From Planctomycetota bacterium (lineage in GTDB: Bacteria > Planctomycetota > MHYJ01 > JACQXL01), in NCBI GenBank assembly GCA_016208805.1, contig JACQXL010000194.1, positions 1 to 6,394 of the forward strand: 6,394 bases of DNA, read 5' to 3'. Below the pieces are notes generated by a model. The model did no database searches, had not been told where the DNA came from, and worked only from the letters and a program-made list of their open reading frames with translations. Below, piece after piece: positions 1 through 5,430 of this stretch (positions within the stretch are counted from its first letter, which is position 1; every line of letters starts with the position of its first letter). Made by a program: the position numbers and the translations under genes.

Positions 1-149
1 AGAACCGCAAGGGTGACCATAAAACCCGCCACACCCCACCAGATATGCCGTTTGATAACCGCTAAATAGTCATAGAGGCTGGTCTGCGGTAGGTCGCCCA
101 CTGTCCCGCCTTGGCGGGACTGTGGGTCGCTTGTTCTTTCCGATGTCAT
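1..149 (-). CDS. Wzz/GumC-type polysaccharide chain-length determinant, N-terminal part (partial)
   Basis: This is the first 49 codons of a gene that runs off the left edge of the window. It starts at ATG 147-149, and a GGAG lies about 9 bases upstream inside the end of the preceding SLBB gene. Only 6 bases separate the two genes, so they are probably co-transcribed and translationally coupled. The visible protein has a polar tail of about 23 residues, then SLYDYLAVIKRHIWW and the start of a hydrophobic segment (GVAGFMVTLAV). That layout is typical of Wzz, GumC and exopolysaccharide-transport proteins: a short cytoplasmic tail, a conserved 'DYL-ilkr' stretch and TM1. Such proteins set polymer length in the inner membrane and work with SLBB outer-membrane export proteins, which fits the neighbour. 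The tail contains a GC-rich palindrome (103-120) that looks inserted. The family call rests on a short N-terminus plus gene context. Confidence 0.7.
   Translation of the reverse strand, partial: MTSERTSDPQSRQGGTVGDLPQTSLYDYLAVIKRHIWWGVAGFMVTLAV
103..120. repeat. GC-rich palindrome inside the Wzz-like gene
   Basis: GTCCCGCC (103-110) and GGCGGGAC (113-120) form a perfect 8-bp stem with a 2-base loop. It lies within the N-terminal tail codons of the Wzz-like gene, before its first membrane segment, and keeps the frame open. The same two 8-base arms recur at 832-839 and 868-875, so this appears to be a copy of a dispersed palindromic repeat family rather than ordinary coding sequence. Confidence 0.6.
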
Positions 150-155
150 AGGTGG

Positions 156-693
156 TTAGTCTCCGACTCGCCCGCTTACATAAATAATGCCCAAAATTAC
201 GGTAATGACATATAGGGTCGGAGTAATATCGCTAATCGTCTTGTTCCAATTGCTTATTTTTCTATGTTCTAATATCAAGACATCGTTATCCTGCAAAGTT
301 ACATCTTTTGTTAACGGGTTTGAAACAATTTCTTTCAGGTCTATCTGGAACTTTGACCGTTGGTTCGGTTTGTCAGAATCAGTCCGGAAAAGGTAAACCT
401 CTTCTAATTTAGCTGCGTCGGTGTAGCCGCCGGCCAGACCGAGTAATGACAACAAGGTAATTTCTTTGGCTCTGGAGAACTCGTAATTACCCGGTTTCGC
501 CACCGCGCCTAAAAGTGTAATTTTCTGAGTGAGTGATTCGGCCTTGTATTCTACCGAAATGAAGCGGAGTCCAGATTCCCATCGGGGCGGGGATATCGGG
601 TAATTTAGAAGTCGCCGTGTCTTTTGTTGCCAGACAGCCGTAAGGGCTCAAAAGAAGCCCGACGATTAGCCAGCCGATAATAAATTGTCGCAT
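156..693 (-). pseudogene. SLBB-domain polysaccharide export lipoprotein, frameshifted
   Basis: Two overlapping frames appear to make one protein. The ATG frame (487-693) begins with a hydrophobic signal ending in LLLSPYGC, a plausible lipobox cysteine at residue 20, preceded by a GAAGGA ribosome-binding site. It is open to 487 but looks non-coding after about residue 35. The other frame, open from about 650 to 156, encodes RWESGLRFISVEYKAESL, then an SLBB domain (KITLLGAVAKPGNYEF ... LLGLAGGYTDAAK ... LQDNDVLIL) and a C-terminal hydrophobic helix (TPTLYVITVILGIIYV). That frame has no usable start before GTG 501-503, which would cut into the SLBB domain. The total length is 3n+1, and removing one base near the C4GC4 run (plus-strand 584-592) restores about 178 residues. 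SLBB proteins of the Wza/GfcE type help export polysaccharide across the outer membrane. This one lacks the usual N-terminal export domain. It could be a true pseudogene, a sequencing error or a programmed shift. Confidence 0.72.
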
Positions 694-712
694 ACACTAT
701 TTTTCCTTCTCA
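691..712. repeat. Left 22-nt direct repeat flanking the hairpin element
   Basis: This matches 783-804 at 20 of 22 positions; both begin CATACACTATTT on the plus strand. On the minus strand it holds the GAAGGA ribosome-binding site, a TAGTGT and the ATG of the SLBB gene, so the repeat unit is a translation-initiation region. It may be a long target-site duplication made when the 713-782 element inserted, or a pre-existing duplication. Confidence 0.7.
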
Positions 713-782
713 CCCCGTTAGAAACGTTATCAGAGACACCGTTTTTCGGAGTAGAGTTTGTAACAACGTTTCTAACGGGGCT
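713..782. mobile_element. MITE-like 70-nt inverted-repeat element
   Basis: A 16-bp perfect inverted repeat (CCCCGTTAGAAACGTT at 713-728 and its complement at 765-780) encloses 36 bases. The interior also folds imperfectly, with GTTA/TAAC and CCG/CGG pairing around an A5 loop on the minus strand, so the whole element can form one long hairpin. It is bounded by near-identical 22-nt direct repeats (691-712 and 783-804), as expected for a small non-autonomous element with a target-site duplication. No transposase is encoded. It lies immediately before the SLBB start codon and carries an open frame from ATG 783-785 through the element. That frame stops at 666-668, giving 39 codons, and overlaps the SLBB start out of frame. 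It could act as a leader ORF. The hairpin has no T-tract on either side, so it is not an obvious terminator. Confidence 0.6.
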
Positions 783-804
783 CATACACTATTTCTCTTT
801 CTCA
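783..804. repeat. Right 22-nt direct repeat flanking the hairpin element
   Basis: This is the second copy of the 691-712 repeat (20 of 22 identical). On the minus strand it reads a GAGAAAGAG stretch, a TAG stop, TGT and then ATG (783-785). It therefore reproduces a stop-plus-start arrangement like the one at the true SLBB start. The TAG (789-791) closes a 30-codon reading frame that continues in phase from the stop of the upstream ATPase gene. Confidence 0.65.
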
Positions 805-831
805 GGTGCGCCGTAGGAAACTCCATAGGCG

Positions 832-875
832 GTCCCGCCTGGGCGGGATAACCCCGTCACCCGTACGGGCGGGAC
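832..875. repeat. Composite GC-rich palindromic repeat downstream of the ATPase gene
   Basis: GTCCCGCC (832-839) can pair with GGCGGGAT (842-849, 7 bp, 2-base loop) or with GGCGGGAC (868-875, 8 bp). A perfect 10-bp palindrome CCCGTACGGG occupies 860-869. The 8-base arms are identical to those at 103-120. It begins 7 bases after the ATPase stop codon in the transcribed direction. A hairpin here could protect the 3' end of the upstream mRNA or weaken read-through to the SLBB gene. There is no U-tract, so it is not called a terminator. Confidence 0.6.
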
Positions 876-881
876 ACTACA

Positions 882-2558
882 TTACTTTTTGGACAGCTGA
901 TAGTTAAGATAACTACCCTTCGGTGAGAGAAGACGATTACCCTTAAACAGGAATTCTTTGTCCTTACGGTTATTCCAACTTAAAATCCTTTCCAGTCCGG
1001 CCGGGCTGACCTCATTGGCCGGCGGGTCTAAATCATAGATGACCATCTCCAATTTGTCATCCTTCTGCCATGTCAGGGTAAATTCTTCATCCCAGGCCGG
1101 CGTCCGGGTGTCGGGTTTGACCCGTGACCTGAAGATTTCCTTGTCGTTCTGGTAAACTATGACGAGGGGATCCGGAGGTGCGCCTTGGGAGCCCAGGTCG
1201 TTATCCGTCCAATCAGCCGGAGTAATAACGGCGTCAATTAACCGGATGGTATAAACGTCTTCGGTGGCGGGGACGGCCGACTTCTTATCAAGGATAGCGC
1301 TAAATTCGTCTTTAAGTTGCCCCAGACGGCTGGCCAATTCCTTATTCTCCTGGGTCGCTTGAGACTGGGACCGGGCGATTTCTTCTATCGCGGCCATTAT
1401 CCTTTTCTGGGCATTTTCCTGAGACTCGTTTAATTGATTAATCTGCTTGACTAATTCTTCCCCACCGGGACTCCCCATACGGGCAATCTGCTGAGGCTCC
1501 GCATTGACCGACGGCTGATTATTCTTAGATTTGGTCAATTCTGGCATTAAGGCAGCAGTTTTGGACTGTTCCGCTTTTAATTGTTCCAGCATATTTTGAT
1601 ATAATGATTCTATTTTGGTGAGTTCGGCAGTGTGGTCCGGCTGGACACCTGCCCGAATGCGGTCAGGCGGGGGTAAATTGACTTTTTTCTGATTAAACAC
1701 CAGCCAAGTTAATGCGCCGGATATCAAGACCAAACCCAAAATAATGCCCGAATAAGCCCATTTCCGGATGGCGGTAATTTTTGTTCCCCCGCCGAGTTGC
1801 GCCAATACGGGGTCGGCTTTGCCGGCCAGTCGCCGTTCCTTCTTCGCCTCAGTTAGTATCTGTTTGATAATAGTGTAGTCCGCCGTCCCTTTATTCTGTT
1901 GCACGATATTCCGAAGCGCCCGATGGAATAAAAGCGCAACCTGCCGCGGCGAGCCCCGGCTGGTACTATAAATCTTTTTAATTGCATCCGTCGTAAAGAT
2001 ATCTTTACCCGTCTTGTGACCAGCCTGCTGGAGTCTGAATCTAATCAGTTGGAAAGTTTCAGCCCGATCCAACGGGGTAAGGACAACCTTAAAACTTACC
2101 CGGTCCATCAGATTGGGCATCCGGGCAAGTTTATGATGCAGTTCAAACTGTCCGAAAAGAATAATCTGGAGTAACTTGCCTTTATCGGTCTCGTAGTTTA
2201 AAAGTATTCTTAGAACCTCAAGCGAATCGGGCAGAAGTTTTTGCGCCTCATCAATGATTAATACGACTATTTTGTTTTCCTTGAGTTTGGTTTGGAAGAG
2301 AAAATCCTTAATCGCTTCTTCAATCTTGGTGTCGCTCAACTGGGCAAGTGAAGGCATCTCAATACCCAGTATCCGCAACAAGGATTCCAGAACCGTGCCG
2401 ATATCGCCCAGGACAACGCTCAGGCCTCGCTGGAGATTCAGTTCGCCCATTAGATTGTTTAATACCTGTTTACGCGTGCCTGACTCATAGAAAAAAGCCG
2501 GGTCAGGACTCGTGGAGAACGGCTCAACCTTTAACCCCAGGAATTCATAGTAACTCAT
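882..2558 (-). CDS. ExeA/GspA-like AAA+ ATPase with TM segment, coiled coil and C2 domain; Walker A missing
   Basis: The start is taken at ATG 2556-2558 (MSYYEFLGLKVEPF, a family-typical beginning) rather than an in-frame TTG two codons upstream; this gives 558 residues. Residues 1-240 match the ExeA-like ATPases found with type II secretion (GspA) and with PEP-CTERM/XrtA polysaccharide loci. Visible motifs are SPDPAFFY, GDIGT (51-55), Walker B VVLIIDEAQ with D103-E104, ILFGQ (about 133-137) and RGSPRQ (201-206). After GDIGT the expected GKTT and about 40 following residues are absent, and the chain resumes at VLESLLRILGIE, so nucleotide binding is doubtful. One membrane helix lies at about 270-288. 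A Gln/Glu/Lys-rich, probably coiled-coil stretch follows (about 310-425). Residues 436-556 resemble a C2 domain (TRTPAWDEEF, VIYDLDPP). The C-terminal part is probably periplasmic, where GspA instead carries a peptidoglycan-binding domain. It is the first gene of the minus-strand polysaccharide module. Its role here is inferred: energising or anchoring an envelope assembly. Confidence 0.82.
   Translation of the reverse strand: MSYYEFLGLKVEPFSTSPDPAFFYESGTRKQVLNNLMGELNLQRGLSVVLGDIGTVLESLLRILGIEMPSLAQLSDTKIEEAIKDFLFQTKLKENKIVVLIIDEAQKLLPDSLEVLRILLNYETDKGKLLQIILFGQFELHHKLARMPNLMDRVSFKVVLTPLDRAETFQLIRFRLQQAGHKTGKDIFTTDAIKKIYSTSRGSPRQVALLFHRALRNIVQQNKGTADYTIIKQILTEAKKERRLAGKADPVLAQLGGGTKITAIRKWAYSGIILGLVLISGALTWLVFNQKKVNLPPPDRIRAGVQPDHTAELTKIESLYQNMLEQLKAEQSKTAALMPELTKSKNNQPSVNAEPQQIARMGSPGGEELVKQINQLNESQENAQKRIMAAIEEIARSQSQATQENKELASRLGQLKDEFSAILDKKSAVPATEDVYTIRLIDAVITPADWTDNDLGSQGAPPDPLVIVYQNDKEIFRSRVKPDTRTPAWDEEFTLTWQKDDKLEMVIYDLDPPANEVSPAGLERILSWNNRKDKEFLFKGNRLLSPKGSYLNYQLSKK
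1648..1667. repeat. Imperfect palindrome in the linker of the ATPase gene
   Basis: CCTGCCC (1648-1654) and GGTCAGG (1661-1667) pair with one mismatch around a 6-base loop GAATGC. It encodes part of PPPDRIRAGVQPD, a proline-rich linker between the membrane helix and the coiled coil of the ATPase. It may be a decayed palindromic repeat inserted in frame, but it shares no arm sequence with the 103-120 family, and a chance hairpin remains possible. Confidence 0.35.
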
Positions 2559-2568
2559 ATACAAAATC

Positions 2569-2580
2569 TACCATATGGTA
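2569..2580. promoter_or_regulatory. 12-bp palindrome before the ATPase start
   Basis: TACCATATGGTA is a perfect 12-bp palindrome ending 11 bases upstream of the ATPase ATG, within the predicted 5' leader. A weak GGTAG, the only ribosome-binding-like sequence here, overlaps its downstream edge. It could be an operator or a small leader hairpin affecting translation. It could also be chance. Confidence 0.25.
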
Positions 2581-2631
2581 CTATCGTCAAGGACCGGATT
2601 ATTTCAGTACCTCGCCTTATGACAAAACTTG

Positions 2632-2660
2632 ATATTATCAAACATCTCTAACGGTGTCAA
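2632..2660 (-). promoter_or_regulatory. Sigma70-type promoter for the ATPase/polysaccharide operon
   Basis: On the minus strand a perfect TTGACA (-35, plus coordinates 2655-2660) is followed by a 17-base spacer and TAATAT (-10, 2632-2637; 4 of 6 consensus). A GATAAT is also present with a 15-base spacer. Transcription would start near 2625, giving a leader of about 67 bases before ATG 2558. It is the best promoter match I found in the divergent region and points away from lysA. Confidence 0.5.
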
Positions 2661-2680
2661 GAATTATTATCAATAATTCT
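2660..2680. promoter_or_regulatory. AT-rich 9-bp inverted repeat next to the ATPase promoter
   Basis: AGAATTATT (2660-2668) and AATAATTCT (2672-2680) form a perfect 9-bp inverted repeat around ATC. It abuts the -35 hexamer of the minus-strand promoter, lies about 55 bases upstream of the putative lysA promoter, and so could be a regulator site for either gene. A CATTTTT follows on the plus strand, but no plus-strand gene lies upstream that would need a terminator. Confidence 0.3.
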
Positions 2681-2735
2681 CATTTTTCCTTGTGCCTTTG
2701 TGGCGAGAAGTGGTATCATCAAAACGCTCATTGTC

Positions 2736-2763
2736 TTGACAAATCCTGTCTTTTTCGTATCTA
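2736..2763 (+). promoter_or_regulatory. Possible promoter for lysA-lysC-dapL
   Basis: A perfect TTGACA (2736-2741) is followed after 16 bases by TATCTA (2758-2763), a poor -10 match. Transcription would start near 2770, about 30 bases before the lysA ATG. The -35 is convincing and the -10 is not. No lysine-riboswitch-sized leader fits between this site and the gene. Confidence 0.35.
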
Positions 2764-2800
2764 TCTCAGTATCCCTATTAGCGGGATTGGTTGCGACCTT

Positions 2801-4054
2801 ATGGATTATTTCTATTATTGTAAAGAAGAACTTTATTGCGAAGATGTTCCGGTCAGCCGGATAGCCGAGCAGGTCGGCACGCCGGCCTATATCTACAGCA
2901 GTCGCACGGTTCAAGAGCACTTCCATAAATTAAAGAAGGCGTTCTCGGCGCCCGGTAGAGCCCCGCTTATCTGCTATTCGCTCAAGGCCAATTCCAATCT
3001 GGCCATCTGCCGGCTGCTCAAGTCCGCCGGCGCCGGGTTTGACGTGGTCTCCGGCGGCGAGTTGTTCCGAACCCTATCCATCGGCGCTGACCCGGCTAAA
3101 ATAGTCTTCGCCGGGGTCGGCAAGTCCATCGCCGAAATAAAATACGCCCTGCAAAATAATATCCTCATGTTCAATACCGAGTCGTTCCAAGAGATACTCA
3201 ATATCAACCTGGTCGCCCAGCGGCTGAATAAAACAGCCCGGATTTCTATGCGGATAAATCCGGATGTAGAACCGCACACTCATAAATACCTGACCACGGC
3301 CAAAGAGGAAACCAAATTCGGGTTCACGATTCCGGATGCCTATAAGATTATCAATATGCTCAACCGCTTCCAAAGGGTAAAACTGGTCGGGTTGCATACG
3401 CATATCGGCTCACAGATACTCCAGATAACGCCCTATCTCAAGGCGCTCAAGAAGGTATTGCCGATGATAGACGAGTGCCGCCGGCTGGGCCATCCGGTGG
3501 AATACCTGGATATCGGCGGAGGGTTCGGCATCTATTATAGAGGTGAAGAAGCGAAACCGGCCGCCAAATTCGCCCGGGCCATTCTGCCGCTGGTTCGTAA
3601 GGCCGGCTGCCGCCTGATTATGGAGCCGGGCCGGTTCATCGTTGGTAATGCCGGTATCCTGGTCACCAAGGTCATCGCGGTCAAGGAGACGAACCGGAAA
3701 TGCTTTGTTATCTGCGATGCCGGAATGAATACGTTGATTAGGCCGAGTCTCTATGATGCCTATCACAGGATAGAACCGGTCCGAAAGATGAAAGATGAAA
3801 GAATAAAGATGAGAGCAGATGTCGTGGGCCCGGTGTGCGAGAGCGGTGATTTTCTTGGTAAAGACAGGCAACTGCCGCCGGTCAAGGCCGGCGATTATTT
3901 GAGCGTCTTTTCGGCCGGCGCATACGGTTACTCAATGGTATCAAATTATAATTCCCGGCCCAGACCGGCCGAGGTGCTGGTCAGCGGCAACCGCTACAAG
4001 GTAACTACGAGGGCAGAGAGATACGATGATTTAATCAGGTTGGAAAATAAATAA
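2801..4054 (+). CDS. lysA: Diaminopimelate decarboxylase
   Basis: This enzyme decarboxylates meso-diaminopimelate to L-lysine, the last step of the pathway. It is a cytoplasmic PLP enzyme of alanine-racemase fold type III. The start is ATG 2801-2803 (MDYFYYCKEELYCEDVPV), giving 417 residues, normal for LysA. The frame is open back to 2654, but that stretch does not resemble the family and overlaps the likely promoter. Landmarks are the PLP lysine K62 in YSLKANSN, SGGEL (84-88), HIGSQ (201-205), the glycine-rich phosphate loop GGGFG (239-243), EPGR (275-278), the active-site CESGD (346-350, C346) and SAGAYGYSM (371-379). All key residues are present. The ribosome-binding site is weak. The codons for residues 329-338 contain a tandem AAAGATG-type repeat without disturbing the motifs. 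lysC follows after 35 bases, consistent with an operon. Confidence 0.95.
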   Translation: MDYFYYCKEELYCEDVPVSRIAEQVGTPAYIYSSRTVQEHFHKLKKAFSAPGRAPLICYSLKANSNLAICRLLKSAGAGFDVVSGGELFRTLSIGADPAKIVFAGVGKSIAEIKYALQNNILMFNTESFQEILNINLVAQRLNKTARISMRINPDVEPHTHKYLTTAKEETKFGFTIPDAYKIINMLNRFQRVKLVGLHTHIGSQILQITPYLKALKKVLPMIDECRRLGHPVEYLDIGGGFGIYYRGEEAKPAAKFARAILPLVRKAGCRLIMEPGRFIVGNAGILVTKVIAVKETNRKCFVICDAGMNTLIRPSLYDAYHRIEPVRKMKDERIKMRADVVGPVCESGDFLGKDRQLPPVKAGDYLSVFSAGAYGYSMVSNYNSRPRPAEVLVSGNRYKVTTRAERYDDLIRLENK

Positions 4055-4089
4055 TCGGCTTAATCCGTTTAATCCGCTTACTAAAACCT

Positions 4090-5418
4090 ATGATTGTAAT
4101 GAAATTCGGCGGCACATCCTTGCGTAACGCCGAGCGCATTAAGGCCGTGGCCGGCATCATTAAGAGCCGGCTCAAGCAAAGCCCGGTCGTGATTGTCTCA
4201 GCCCATCACGGCGTGACCGAGCAGTTAATCGCCGCGGCCCGGACACCGTCGCCCTTGCACTATGCCAGAATCAGAAACCTGCATCGCCGGATTACTAAAG
4301 AACTCGGACTGCCGTTATTTGTGGTTGAACCACTATTAAAAGAGTTAGAGGATTTTCTGGAAACTATCCGTCCCGACATCCATCGGAGCGTAACCCTTAA
4401 AGAGATGGATGAGATACTTTCATTCGGCGAACGGTTTTCCTGCCGGGTGATGGCCGGCTATCTCAACAAAATAAACATCCCGGCCACCTCGCTGGATGCC
4501 TATGATATCGGGATGCTGACCGATTCGCATTTCGGTAATGCCCGGCCGTTGCCGCAGAGTCACAAGGATATCACGGCCCGGTTGAGGCCGACTATCCATT
4601 CCGGCCGAATCCCGGTCGTTACCGGTTTTATCGGCAAAGACCGCGAGGGCAATATCACCACTTTAGGCCGTAACGGAAGCGATTATACGGCCACGATTAT
4701 CGGGGCGGCCGTCGGCGCATCGGAAATCCAGTTATGGAGCGATGTCCACGGGATTATGAGCGCCGACCCGCGACTGGTGCATAATGCCAAACCGGTTCCT
4801 GCCGTTAGCTTCAATGAAGCAGGCGAACTGGCTTATTATTCACGCCGGTTCCATCCGTCCACCCTGACACCGGCTATCCACAAAAATATCCCGGTGCGCA
4901 TCCTTAATACCTACGAGCCAACCGCGCCCGGCACAACGATTAGCGCGGCCAGGCCCAAAAAGACCACCGTTCCGGACAAGGCGGTCAAGACCATCGTCTA
5001 TAAAAAAGACCTCTTTCTGGTGACCATCACCTCGGGCCGGATGCTGATGCAATACGGGTTCCTGGCAAAGATATTCAGCGTCTTTGCCAAATACAAGATT
5101 GTGATAGATATGGTGGCGACCTCTGAAATCAGCGTCTCGTGCACGACCGACCGCAAGGACCACATCAGGGAGGCGCTCAAGGAAATCGCCCGGTTCGCCG
5201 GCGTGCAACTGGACGAGAAGAAAGCGGTGGTCTGTGTGATTGGCGAGAATATCAAATACCTAAACGGATTAAGCGCGGATATCTTTATGGCATTGAAAAG
5301 GGCCGGGGTCAAAATCCATATGATAAGTTACGGCGCCACCGGCATCAATATCGCATTCCTGGTGGATAACCGGGATGTCAGGAAGTCTGTCCGGTCGTTG
5401 CATCGGCTGATTTATTAG
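4090..5418 (+). CDS. lysC: Aspartate kinase (aspartokinase), monofunctional, two ACT domains
   Basis: This enzyme phosphorylates L-aspartate with ATP, the committed first step to lysine, threonine and methionine. The 442 residues contain KFGGTS (5-10), VVIVSAHHGVT (33-43, where most homologues have MGG in place of HHG), SFGERFS (111-117), TGFIG (178-182), LGRNGSDYTA (192-201) and LWSDVHGIMSADPRLV (215-230). Two C-terminal ACT domains follow (about 302-370 and 377-440). The first contains MLMQYGFLAKIF and MVATSEISVS, which resemble the lysine-binding region of lysine-inhibited LysC enzymes, so feedback inhibition by lysine is likely (inference). There is no homoserine-dehydrogenase fusion. ATG 4090 has no clear Shine-Dalgarno, and the 35-base gap after lysA contains two TTAATCCG copies. 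The stop TAG overlaps the ribosome-binding site of dapL. An alternative assignment as a threonine-regulated isozyme cannot be excluded. Confidence 0.94.
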   Translation: MIVMKFGGTSLRNAERIKAVAGIIKSRLKQSPVVIVSAHHGVTEQLIAAARTPSPLHYARIRNLHRRITKELGLPLFVVEPLLKELEDFLETIRPDIHRSVTLKEMDEILSFGERFSCRVMAGYLNKINIPATSLDAYDIGMLTDSHFGNARPLPQSHKDITARLRPTIHSGRIPVVTGFIGKDREGNITTLGRNGSDYTATIIGAAVGASEIQLWSDVHGIMSADPRLVHNAKPVPAVSFNEAGELAYYSRRFHPSTLTPAIHKNIPVRILNTYEPTAPGTTISAARPKKTTVPDKAVKTIVYKKDLFLVTITSGRMLMQYGFLAKIFSVFAKYKIVIDMVATSEISVSCTTDRKDHIREALKEIARFAGVQLDEKKAVVCVIGENIKYLNGLSADIFMALKRAGVKIHMISYGATGINIAFLVDNRDVRKSVRSLHRLIY

Positions 5419-5421
5419 GAG
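5416..5421 (+). promoter_or_regulatory. Ribosome-binding site of dapL, overlapping the lysC stop
   Basis: TAGGAG includes the lysC stop codon. Two in-frame ATGs follow, at 5425 (3 bases after) and 5431 (9 bases after). The spacing favours 5431 as the start. The overlap suggests translational coupling between lysC and dapL. Confidence 0.6.
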
Positions 5422-5430
5422 TATATGACT

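Noticed and set aside
156..503. A separate 115-residue gene starting at GTG 503
   Set aside because: The SLBB domain already begins upstream (KITLLGAV), so this start truncates a conserved domain; a frameshifted single gene explains both frames better.
691..804. CRISPR array
   Set aside because: There are only two direct repeats, and the single interval between them is a perfect-arm inverted repeat, unlike a spacer.
2559..2564. TTG start two codons upstream for the ATPase
   Set aside because: An ATG at 2556-2558 gives the family-typical MSYY...GL beginning; neither has a strong ribosome-binding site, so ATG is preferred.
2254..2632. Two plus-strand open frames opposite the ATPase N-terminus
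   Set aside because: They overlap a clear minus-strand coding region and the operon promoter and have no family-like sequence.
2660..2690. Rho-independent terminator (hairpin then CATTTTT)
   Set aside because: The stem is almost all A/T and no plus-strand gene precedes it.
2654..2800. Upstream extension of the lysA frame (would add 49 residues)
   Set aside because: The added residues do not resemble LysA, overlap the likely promoter, and the ATG at 2801 gives the normal family length.
2640..2800. Lysine riboswitch before lysA
   Set aside because: The putative promoter leaves only about 30 bases of leader, and I see no conserved L-box-like five-helix layout.
3410..3871. 153-codon open frame on the minus strand inside lysA, and similar antisense frames in lysC and dapL
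   Set aside because: These are shadows of strongly conserved plus-strand genes, with no recognisable domains or start signals.
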